From the NCBI GenBank assembly GCA_019637095.1, contig JAHBWG010000094.1, forward strand, positions 1 to 33,377: DNA of 33,377 bases. The letters run 5' to 3'. Below, one piece after another: positions 1-6,361 of the stretch (position 1 is the stretch's first letter; the number at the start of each line of letters is the position of its first letter). This stretch comes from Sandaracinaceae bacterium. GTDB taxonomy: Bacteria > Myxococcota_A > Polyangia > Polyangiales > Sandaracinaceae. The notes below the pieces were generated by a model. It was not told where the DNA came from, made no database searches, and worked only from the letters and a program-made list of their open reading frames with translations. The position numbers and the translations under genes were made by a program.

Positions 1-82
1 AAATGACGAGGATCGTCCCCCTCGACCACGCTGTCTCTGAGGTCGCGCGCGAGCGAAGATCGAGCGAGGGGCTGGACACGTT

Positions 83-99
83 CCATAACGGTGTTATGG
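83..99. promoter_or_regulatory. Candidate TetR operator O1
   Basis: The sequence CCATAACggtGTTATGG has perfect 7-bp inverted arms around 3 nt. A second near-copy lies 23 bp downstream. The site is just upstream of the TetR-type gene, which fits autoregulation. No binding data can be inferred beyond symmetry, repetition and position. Confidence 0.75.
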
Positions 100-105
100 T
101 CTGGC

Positions 106-122
106 CCGTAACACTGTTATGG
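106..122. promoter_or_regulatory. Candidate TetR operator O2, covering the regulator start codon
   Basis: The sequence CCGTAACactGTTATGG matches O1 with one arm mismatch and keeps the 7-3-7 architecture. It contains the ATG of the regulator (119-121), so a bound repressor would cover the promoter end and the start codon. There is no Shine-Dalgarno sequence before this ATG. That is compatible with a leaderless or very short-leader transcript. Confidence 0.72.
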
Positions 123-721
123 ATGACGCGATCGAGCGGCTCTACGAGGCCATCGCCCGAGGCGAGCTCCGCGAGGAGGACCTCTCCACGCGCCGGATCG
201 CGGGCTTCCTCGACCGGACGACGGGCGCCGTCTACCACCGCTGGGGCTCACTCGACGGCGTGCTGTTCGCGGTGAGCCAGCGGGGCTTCGCGGCGCTGGC
301 CGAGCGGCTCCTCGCGAGCTGGACGCGGAGCAGGGACCTCGCCGACTGCGCCGAGGTCTTCGTCGCGTTCGGGCTCGAGCACCCGGTGCTCTACGCGTCG
401 ATGCTCGAGCGGCACTACGACTGGGGCGCGCTCCGGGCCGCCGGCGCGTTCGCCGGGCCGACCCCCGGCTCGGCGCTGCTCGCCCAGGTCGTGTGCTTGC
501 TGCGCGAGGCCGGCGCCGCCGAGCCCGTCGAGGACACCCGCCTCCTGATGGCGGGGCTGCACGGGATCGTGTCGTTCGCGGCGAGCGGCCGCATGAACGC
601 GGGCGAGCTCAGCGCGAGCGACCGAGACGTCGCCATCGCCACCGCGCGCGGGCTCGCCCGCCGCCTGTCGCCCGAGCGTCCGCGCGCCGCGAGGCCCGCC
701 AAGGAGAAGAAGAAGCGATGA
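119..721 (+). CDS. TetR/AcrR-family transcriptional regulator
   Basis: This 200-residue protein has the TetR layout. A helix-turn-helix lies at about residues 23-44 (STRRIAGFLDRTTGAVYHRW), where RIAGFLDRTTGAVYHRWGS resembles the recognition segment that ends in Y-x-x-F/W. An all-helical ligand or dimer domain follows, then a basic tail. Two cysteines (about C77 and C126) sit in the ligand domain. ATG 119 is the only plausible start because a TAA stop lies in frame at 86. The gene overlaps the downstream Old Yellow Enzyme gene by ATGA. The two 17-bp operators in front argue for autorepression of the pair. The arrangement resembles E. coli NemR-NemA, in which a TetR regulator senses electrophiles through cysteine; a similar inducer here is inference. 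Confidence 0.88.
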   Translation: MDDAIERLYEAIARGELREEDLSTRRIAGFLDRTTGAVYHRWGSLDGVLFAVSQRGFAALAERLLASWTRSRDLADCAEVFVAFGLEHPVLYASMLERHYDWGALRAAGAFAGPTPGSALLAQVVCLLREAGAAEPVEDTRLLMAGLHGIVSFAASGRMNAGELSASDRDVAIATARGLARRLSPERPRAARPAKEKKKR

Positions 722-1974
722 GCACCCCCAGCCTGAGCACGCCGATCGTCCTGCCGAGCGGCCAACGCCTCCCGAACCGCATCGCCAAGAGCGCGATGAG
801 CGAGCGCGTCGCGACCTCCGGCGGCCGCGTCAGCGAGGGGCTCGTGCGGCTCTACGCGCGCTGGGCCGAGAGCGGCGCCGGCCTGCTCGTCACCGGCAAC
901 GTCATGGTCGACGCGCGGGCGCTCGGCGAGAGCGGCAACGTCGTCGTCGAGGACGAGCGTGACCTCGCGGGCCTGCGCGCGTGGGCCGACGCCGCGAAGG
1001 CGGGCGGCGCGAAGATCTGGATGCAGATCAACCACCCCGGCCGGCAGTCGCCGCGCACGCTCTCGCCCGCGCCGGTCGCGCCCTCGGCGGTGCGCCTGCG
1101 CGGCGCCGGACCGGCGTTCGCGACGCCGCGCGCGCTCGAGCGGCGCGAGATCGAGGAGATCGTCGCGCGCTTCGCGACGACCGCGCGGATCGCCGAGCGC
1201 GCCGGCTTCGACGGCGTACAGATCCACGGCGCGCACGGTTACCTCGTGAGCCAGTTCCTCTCGCCGCTCGCGAACCTCCGCGACGACGACTGGGGCGGCG
1301 ACGCGACCCGCCGCATGCGCTTCCTGCTCGAGATCGTGCGCGCGGTGCGCGCGACGGTGCGCCCCGGCTTCGCCGTCGGGCTCAAGCTCAACTCGGCGGA
1401 CTTCCAGCGCGGCGGCTTCACGGAGGAGGAGTCGATGGCGGTGCTCGAGGCGGTTGGCGCCGAGGGCCTCGACCTGATCGAGGTCTCCGGCGGCACCTAC
1501 GAGTCCGCCAAGATGTTCGAGGAGACGGTGCCCGCGCGCGAGAGCAGCCGGCGGCGCGAGGCGTTCTTCCTCGACTACGTGGAGCGCGCGCGCGCGCGGA
1601 TCGCGACGCCGATCCTCCTCACGGGCGGGCTGCGCACGCGCGAGGGGATGGAGGGCGCGCTCGCCGCCGGCGTCGACGTGATCGGCCTCGCGCGCCCGAT
1701 GGCCGTCCAGCCCGATCTGCCCGCGGCGATCCTGGCCGGTCGCGCCGAGCACGCGGCGCCGGTGCGTATCGCGACGGGGATCGCGAGCCTCGACGCGCTC
1801 CTCCAGGGCGCGTGGTACCAGCTCCAGCTCGATCGGATGGGCCGGGGCCTCGAGCCCGACCCGCGCGCGAGCCGCGTGCGGGCGCTCCTCGGATACTTCC
1901 GCGCCCGCCGCGGGACGCCGCTCGCCCCGCGCGAGCCGCGCGGCGCGGCGCGCCCCTCCGTTCAGCACGCTTGA
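718..1974 (+). CDS. NADH:flavin oxidoreductase, Old Yellow Enzyme family
   Basis: This 418-residue single-domain FMN TIM barrel should reduce activated C=C bonds (enones, nitro compounds, maleimides) with NAD(P)H in the cytoplasm. Visible family motifs are NRIAKSAMSE near the N-terminus, QINHPGRQ (H106-x-G-R109), GVQIHGAHGYL with the paired H170/H173 that bind the substrate carbonyl, FLSPLANLRDDDWGG, and GVDVIGLARPM at the phosphate site. There is no C-terminal 4Fe-4S or pyridine-nucleotide domain, so it is not a 2,4-dienoyl-CoA reductase type. The start at 718 overlaps the regulator stop (ATGA), with AAGGAG at 701-706. Co-transcription with the TetR gene suggests induction by its own substrates. 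The native substrate cannot be read from the sequence. Confidence 0.93.
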   Translation: MSTPSLSTPIVLPSGQRLPNRIAKSAMSERVATSGGRVSEGLVRLYARWAESGAGLLVTGNVMVDARALGESGNVVVEDERDLAGLRAWADAAKAGGAKIWMQINHPGRQSPRTLSPAPVAPSAVRLRGAGPAFATPRALERREIEEIVARFATTARIAERAGFDGVQIHGAHGYLVSQFLSPLANLRDDDWGGDATRRMRFLLEIVRAVRATVRPGFAVGLKLNSADFQRGGFTEEESMAVLEAVGAEGLDLIEVSGGTYESAKMFEETVPARESSRRREAFFLDYVERARARIATPILLTGGLRTREGMEGALAAGVDVIGLARPMAVQPDLPAAILAGRAEHAAPVRIATGIASLDALLQGAWYQLQLDRMGRGLEPDPRASRVRALLGYFRARRGTPLAPREPRGAARPSVQHA

Positions 1975-1990
1975 GCGCGAGATCGGGGGG

Positions 1991-2038
1991 CGTCGGCATC
2001 CCGACGGGCGACGCCGGGCTCGTCGACATCCCGACGGG
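1991..2038. repeat. Two 18-bp direct repeats, each a small hairpin
   Basis: CGTCGGCATCCCGACGGG (1991-2008) recurs at 2021-2038 with one mismatch, 30 bp apart. The first copy contains a perfect 6-bp stem, CGTCGG-catc-CCGACG; the second keeps 5 of 6 pairs. The pair lies between the Old Yellow Enzyme stop and the TPR-zincin start. It could be a terminator, a tandem operator or a remnant duplication. Confidence 0.6.
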
Positions 2039-2042
2039 TGGT

Positions 2043-2048
2043 TACTCT
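2043..2048 (+). promoter_or_regulatory. Candidate -10 element (TACTCT) for a leaderless start
   Basis: TACTCT fits TAnnnT and ends 7 nt before ATG 2056, which has no Shine-Dalgarno sequence. A TCGACA at 2023-2028 is the nearest -35-like hexamer but is only 14 nt away, so the upstream half is weak. Confidence 0.45.
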
Positions 2049-2055
2049 GCGCTCC

Positions 2056-2964
2056 ATGGCCACGCCCTCGCGCGTCCTGGATCGGATCGACGAAGTGTTC
2101 GACGCGCTCGAGCGCGGCGATCTCGCGGGGGCCGAGGCGCTCATGGCGCTGCCGCGCCGCAAGGGCGCAGCGTCGCGTGAGCGGCTGTGGGCCGAGGCGC
2201 ACCTCGCGATGGCCGGCCAGGACCTCGACGCGGCGCGCGACTGGATCGCCCAGACCATCGCGGCGGACCCGAGCTGGTGGCAGCCGCACGTCGACGCGGC
2301 GCTCCTCCACTGGGAGGCGGGCGACGCGGATGGCGCGTACGCGGCGCTCGTCGCGACGCGCGACGCGCTCGACCCGCGGGACCCCGAGGGCTGGCTCGAG
2401 CTCGGCGAGCTCGCGCTCGACTTCGAGCGGCCCCGCGAGGCCGCGGACGCGCTCGCGCACGCGGTCGAGCACGACCCCGAGGACCCCGACGTGTGGTACG
2501 CGCTCGGCGCCGCGCTCCACGCGCTCGGCGAACGCGATGCGGCGACCGACGCGTGGCTGCGCACCCGCGCGCTCGATCTCGCCGGGCCCCGCCCGCCGTG
2601 GAAGCTGACGCACGCGGAGCTCGAGGCGCTGGCCGAGCGCACCTTGCGCGAGCTGCCCGCCGAGGTGCGCGACGGGCTCGTCAACGTCCCGATCCTCGTC
2701 GAGGACGCGCCGAGCGAGGCGCACGTGCGAGAGGGGATCGATCCGCGCCTGCTCGGGCTCTTCACCGGCACGCCGTTGCCCGAGAAGGGCGAGTCCGGGA
2801 GCACGCCGAACGTCGACAACGCGACGCTCTACCTGCGCAACATCGAGGCGATGTGCGACGACCGCGAGCAGCTCGAGGAGCAGATCTGGATCACGCTCTT
2901 GCACGAGACCGCGCACTTCTACGGCCTCGAAGACGAGGACCTCGAAGCGCTCGGCCTCGGGTGA
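2056..2964 (+). CDS. TPR-repeat protein with C-terminal zincin (HExxH) domain
   Basis: This 302-residue protein has two parts. Residues about 1-185 are helical repeats with TPR spacing, including GWLELGELALDFERPREAAD and VWYALGAALHALGERDAATD. Residues about 195-302 resemble the small Zincin_1 (PF06262) metallopeptidase family. They end in LLHETAHFYGLEDEDLEALG, with H283, E284 and H287 as the HExxH motif and acidic residues shortly after as likely third ligand. There is no signal peptide, so the protein is probably cytoplasmic. Start 2056 is preferred over GTG 2038 because the TPR region begins right after it and a TAnnnT box is placed for it. The stop is only 4 nt from the stop of the convergent lipoprotein gene. 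Peptidase activity and substrate are unproven; many Zincin_1 proteins have no known substrate. Confidence 0.85.
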   Translation: MATPSRVLDRIDEVFDALERGDLAGAEALMALPRRKGAASRERLWAEAHLAMAGQDLDAARDWIAQTIAADPSWWQPHVDAALLHWEAGDADGAYAALVATRDALDPRDPEGWLELGELALDFERPREAADALAHAVEHDPEDPDVWYALGAALHALGERDAATDAWLRTRALDLAGPRPPWKLTHAELEALAERTLRELPAEVRDGLVNVPILVEDAPSEAHVREGIDPRLLGLFTGTPLPEKGESGSTPNVDNATLYLRNIEAMCDDREQLEEQIWITLLHETAHFYGLEDEDLEALGLG

Positions 2965-2968
2965 TGCG

Positions 2969-4534
2969 CTACTGGCAGGTGCCGTCGGTGCAGGCGCCGC
3001 TCGCGCAGCGCGTGGTCGCCGCGTCACAGAGCTCGCCGAGCGCCACGACCGGGCGCACGGTCACCCCGAGCTCGTGCGGGATCGTGCCCATCGCGAGCCC
3101 GCGGTAGCGCTCGACGATCACGTAGTAGCTGCCCAGGGCGAGGTCGCGCAGCTCGACCGAGGAACGGACGTTGCCCATCGCGACGTCGTCGTTGCAGGCG
3201 AGCACGCTGCCCGAGTCGGGGCACGCGGCGCGCACGAGCACGATGGTGTCCGTCGAGCCCGTGCCCGGGAGGTCCGTCGTGACGAGCAGGTCGAAGCGCG
3301 CGAGCGGGACGTCGACCTTGTAGATCGCCTCGGCGCCGATCCCGGCCTGCGCGTCGCCGGCGACGCACGAGGGGTCGATCTCCATCAGCCCGCGGCCGGC
3401 GCCCGTCGCGCCCATGCGGGTGACCGTCGCGCCCATCTCGGCCGTCGCGGGCACCGTGATGTCGATCGCGCGGTCGCACAGCCCCGCGACCGCCGCGCTC
3501 GGGATGCACGCGCCGCCGCTGCAGACCATCTCCGGCCGGCAGTAGGTCTCCGCGTCGCACGCCTCGCCGAGGCCGACGAGCACCGCCTCCTCGATCGGGC
3601 GCATGAGCATCGGGCTGGTCGCCCACGCCGCGTCGTACGCGCGCAACCCGACGCGCGACGCCTGCACCGCGCGCAGGTACGGGCCGAGGTTGAGATCGGC
3701 GGCGCGCACCCACACGCCGCCGGTCCACGTGGTGCCGAGCGCCGGCGGGTCGTCGAAGCGGACGATGAGCACGTCGCCGTCCTCCGTGGCCTCCCCGTCG
3801 CCGAAGATGTCGAGCAGGTCGCCGTCGGGTCCGTAGAAGTTCATCGCGACGCCGCGAACGTCCGCGTCGCCGTCCGTCCCCGTGGCCTGGATGCGCACGT
3901 CGTCGAGCACGAGGCGCAGCGAGCCGTCGGTCAGCGCCGGCGCGTCCCCGCGGCGCACGGTGAACGCGATCTCGACCGTGCCGCGGTCGACCGTCATCTG
4001 GCTCGCGGGCGGCTGGCTGAAGCCCGTCACGATGAAGTAGTGCGTGCTGCCGCCGCGCACGGTGATCGCGCCGGTCGAGCGGTACTCGCCCATCGCCGTG
4101 TCGTCGAAGCAGCGCGGGGGGAAGCCGCCCGTCGGGGCGCGCTCGCACGTCTCGCGCACCTGCACGACCGTGTTGAAGCGCGCGTCGGTGCCCGGCAGGT
4201 TCGTGGTGAACTCGACGGCGTAGGTCGAGGCCGGGTCGCCGGGGACGGAGAGCGCGACCACCTCCTGCGGCGCCCAGCGCAGCTCCGCCTCGGTGTTGCC
4301 GCACACGAGCCCGAGGTCGCGCGGGCGCGTCTCGGTCATCGCGGTGTCGAACGTCACGCGCACCGTCGCGTCGAGGATCGCGTCGAGGGGGGTGACCTCG
4401 CTGCACGTGAAGGACGGGCCCGCGTCGAGCCCGACGCTCGCGTCGAGGAGGCCTCCGTCCGAGGCGGGCGCGACGCCGTCGCAAGCACCGGCGAGCGAGG
4501 CGAGCAGCACACAGAGAGAGCGGCGCGGGAGCAT
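2969..4534 (-). CDS. Large lipoprotein with two PPC-like beta-sandwich regions
   Basis: This 521-residue exported protein has signal peptide MLPRRSLCVLLASLAGAC, lipobox LAGAC and Asp at +2, followed by a low-complexity Asp/Gly/Ala tether. Two segments share a pattern: a dipositive start, LPGT(D/G) followed by T-(V/I)-V-x-V-R, a Cys, an acidic turn (CFDD / CNDD), an M-G-x-x-R-S strand and a final aromatic strand. This looks like bacterial pre-peptidase C-terminal (PPC) beta-sandwiches at about residues 70-190 and 380-500. A Cys-rich linker lies between them and another ends the protein. Start 4534 is chosen for the signal peptide and the upstream GAGGTG Shine-Dalgarno; longer readings would bury the signal. 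It is divergent from the Cys-rich lipoprotein gene at 4698. No catalytic motif is visible; a surface-binding or structural role is inference. Confidence 0.85.
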   Translation of the reverse strand: MLPRRSLCVLLASLAGACDGVAPASDGGLLDASVGLDAGPSFTCSEVTPLDAILDATVRVTFDTAMTETRPRDLGLVCGNTEAELRWAPQEVVALSVPGDPASTYAVEFTTNLPGTDARFNTVVQVRETCERAPTGGFPPRCFDDTAMGEYRSTGAITVRGGSTHYFIVTGFSQPPASQMTVDRGTVEIAFTVRRGDAPALTDGSLRLVLDDVRIQATGTDGDADVRGVAMNFYGPDGDLLDIFGDGEATEDGDVLIVRFDDPPALGTTWTGGVWVRAADLNLGPYLRAVQASRVGLRAYDAAWATSPMLMRPIEEAVLVGLGEACDAETYCRPEMVCSGGACIPSAAVAGLCDRAIDITVPATAEMGATVTRMGATGAGRGLMEIDPSCVAGDAQAGIGAEAIYKVDVPLARFDLLVTTDLPGTGSTDTIVLVRAACPDSGSVLACNDDVAMGNVRSSVELRDLALGSYYVIVERYRGLAMGTIPHELGVTVRPVVALGELCDAATTRCASGACTDGTCQ

Positions 4535-4622
4535 GAGCACCTCGTCGGGCGAGCGGCCCGGAGAAGAAGGGCACCGCCTTAGCACGAGGCGCCCCCCTCG
4601 CGCCCGCGGGCCACGGGGGTTT

Positions 4623-4639
4623 GACTCGGCGCCCGAGTC
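4623..4639. promoter_or_regulatory. 17-bp palindrome overlapping a -35-like TTGACT
   Basis: GACTCGGcgcCCGAGTC has perfect 7-bp arms and a 3-nt centre. TTGACT (4621-4626) overlaps its left half and could be the -35 box of the lipoprotein-thioredoxin operon starting at 4698. No good -10 is seen 17 nt on (CAACTA). A repressor site or a leader hairpin are both possible. Confidence 0.45.
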
Positions 4640-4697
4640 GATGCAACTACCCGGCGCGCGCCGAGGGCTGGCGCGCTCAGGGGCCATCGAGAGGATC

Positions 4698-5645
4698 ATG
4701 ATCCAGCGTGAAGCGTGGCGGCTGCTCTTCGGTGGCGCGCTCGTGCTCGTCGCGAGCTGCGACGGGGGCGGCGGCACACCGGACGCGGGCGCCCAGGACG
4801 GCGGCCCGATGCTGCTCCCGAGCGAGCTGTTCGGGCCGTGCGAGGCGGACTCGCAGTGTCCGGGCGAGGGCGCGGTCTGCCGGCGCGCGGTCGACGGCTA
4901 CCCCGGCGGCTACTGCACCGTGCCGTGCGAGGACCGCACGCCGTGCGACACCTTCGGCGTCTACCACCACTGCGCGCGCCGCGCGGGCGAGACGCGCTCG
5001 TTCTGCGAGCAGCGTTGCCTCAACGGCATCGACTGCGGCCGCACCGCCTACACCTGCGCGGGGGAGCTGCCCCCGTCGGGCGGCGTCTGCATCGGCGTGT
5101 GCACGACCGACGAGGACTGCGGCGGCGGCTCGGTGTGCGATCCGTACACCGCCGTCTGCACGACGCGCGTGAACGAGACGGGCGCGATCACGGGCGAGCG
5201 CTGCGCGTCGAACGACGCGTGCCGCTCCGGCCAGTGCGTCCTCGAGGAGAGCGCGTCCGGCCTGCCGAGCGGGTGGGTCGAAGGCTACTGCGTCTCGAGC
5301 TGCATCCTGCCCCCCGGCTACAACAGCAACGACTTCTTCGCGGGCGAGGCGTTCCCGAACGGCGGCTGCCCCGGCGACGCGATCTGCCTGCCGGCGGACT
5401 TCGCGAACACCGCGCGCGGCGATCTCGGGCGTTGCTACGACCAGTGCAACGTCGACACGGACTGCCGCACCGGCTACGCGTGCTTGACCGAGATCCAGCT
5501 CGCGAGCGGCGGCACGTCGCGCTACTCGAACGGCCTGTGCGTCCCGGGCGACTGCCGCAGCTCGGGTTGCCCCGACGGATACACCTGTCGGTCGGTGACG
5601 GACACCTCGGGGAACGCGCGTAACGTGTGCGGCCGCGGCGCGTAG
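4698..5645 (+). CDS. Cys-rich lipoprotein with Dickkopf/EGF-like repeats
   Basis: This 315-residue lipoprotein has signal MIQREAWRLLFGGALVLVASC, then CDGGGG and a PDAGAQDGG tether. The mature part holds 32 further cysteines in repeated C-x5-C / C-x3-C units such as CEADSQCPGEGAVC, CTTDEDC and CNVDTDCRTGYAC. These are typical of disulfide-stabilised surface proteins in myxobacteria. GAGAGG at 4690-4695 supports ATG 4698. It is the first gene of a same-strand run with two thioredoxin-fold proteins and a beta-barrel, so it may depend on them for disulfide formation or isomerisation. That functional link is inference. No enzyme motif is visible. Confidence 0.85.
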   Translation: MIQREAWRLLFGGALVLVASCDGGGGTPDAGAQDGGPMLLPSELFGPCEADSQCPGEGAVCRRAVDGYPGGYCTVPCEDRTPCDTFGVYHHCARRAGETRSFCEQRCLNGIDCGRTAYTCAGELPPSGGVCIGVCTTDEDCGGGSVCDPYTAVCTTRVNETGAITGERCASNDACRSGQCVLEESASGLPSGWVEGYCVSSCILPPGYNSNDFFAGEAFPNGGCPGDAICLPADFANTARGDLGRCYDQCNVDTDCRTGYACLTEIQLASGGTSRYSNGLCVPGDCRSSGCPDGYTCRSVTDTSGNARNVCGRGA

Positions 5646-5659
5646 CGGCACTTGGCTTG

Positions 5660-5708
5660 CTCTCGTGCACGCGCGAGAGTCTCTGTGTGAGCCGCACGGT
5701 CGGTGCGG
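5660..5708 (+). promoter_or_regulatory. Two tandem hairpins in the lipoprotein-thioredoxin gap
   Basis: CTCTCGTG-cacg-CGCGAGAG (5660-5679, 8 bp with one G-U) is followed by TCTCTGTGT and then by CCGCAC-ggtcg-GTGCGG (5692-5708). The second ends 4 nt before the GGAGG of the next gene. The first could be a partial terminator that lowers downstream expression. The second could affect ribosome access. Confidence 0.5.
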
Positions 5709-5722
5709 GTTCGGAGGATCGA

Positions 5723-6352
5723 ATGGGATCGGACATCCAAGGGCGGCTCGTGGCGCTCGCCGTGGCGAGCGCGCTCGGGCTCGCGGGCTGCGACGGGAGC
5801 ACCCCGAGCGGGGGCACCGACGCGGGGCCGGACATCATGCTGCCGGACACCGGCGCGGCGGGCTGCTCGGTCCCGACGAGCGGCTTCGGCACGAGCGTCG
5901 GCCGCAACTTCAGCCCGATCACGCTCACGAGCTGCGACGGCTCGAGCTACGAGTTCTACGGGACCGCCGAGGGCTACTGCGACGCGAGCTTGACCGTCGT
6001 CATGATCGCCGCCGGTTGGTGCGGCCCCTGCCGGCGCGAGGCGATGCTGATGGAGACGTTCCTCACGCAGCGCTACGCCCCGCATCGCGTGCGTGTCCTG
6101 GTCGCGATCACGCAGAACAACGACTACGAGGCGCCCTCGCTCGCGTTCTGCGAGGGGTGGGTGGCGCAGTACGCGCTCACGAACCCGGTGACCATCGATC
6201 CGACGCAGGAGACGCAGGTCTACTTCCCCGGCAACGCGCTGCCGGCGACGCTGATCGTCGACGCGACCGGGCGGATCGTCCACCGCGAGTACGGGGTGAG
6301 CAACGACCTCGAGACGGTCCGCGCCGAGCTCGATCGGCTCCTCGGGCTCTGA
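5723..6352 (+). CDS. Thioredoxin-fold (TlpA/AhpC-TSA-like) lipoprotein
   Basis: This 209-residue lipoprotein has signal MGSDIQGRLVALAVASALGLAGC, CDG after the lipobox and a GGTDAGPD tether. The thioredoxin-like domain spans about residues 50-205, with active site WCGPC (C100, C103) on a beta-alpha junction (VVMIAAGWCGPCRREAMLM). A proline-containing strand (GNALPATLIVDATGRIV) matches the cis-Pro loop. Extra cysteines at about residues 60-90 are unusual for TlpA proteins and could give a second redox pair. GGAGG (5713-5717) precedes ATG 5723. The protein should act in the periplasm or on a membrane surface as a disulfide reductase or isomerase. It is the second gene of the envelope operon and has a relative, without a lipid anchor, two genes on. 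Confidence 0.9.
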   Translation: MGSDIQGRLVALAVASALGLAGCDGSTPSGGTDAGPDIMLPDTGAAGCSVPTSGFGTSVGRNFSPITLTSCDGSSYEFYGTAEGYCDASLTVVMIAAGWCGPCRREAMLMETFLTQRYAPHRVRVLVAITQNNDYEAPSLAFCEGWVAQYALTNPVTIDPTQETQVYFPGNALPATLIVDATGRIVHREYGVSNDLETVRAELDRLLGL

Positions 6353-6361
6353 CCGCCGGCG

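Noticed and set aside
1-118. Coding region upstream of the TetR gene
   Set aside because: No frame shows protein-like composition or motifs; apart from the operators nothing could be supported.
415-3027. 870-codon open frame on the minus strand
   Set aside because: It is antisense to three well-supported genes and is Arg/Ala-rich nonsense without motifs; high GC third positions remove stops from shadow frames.
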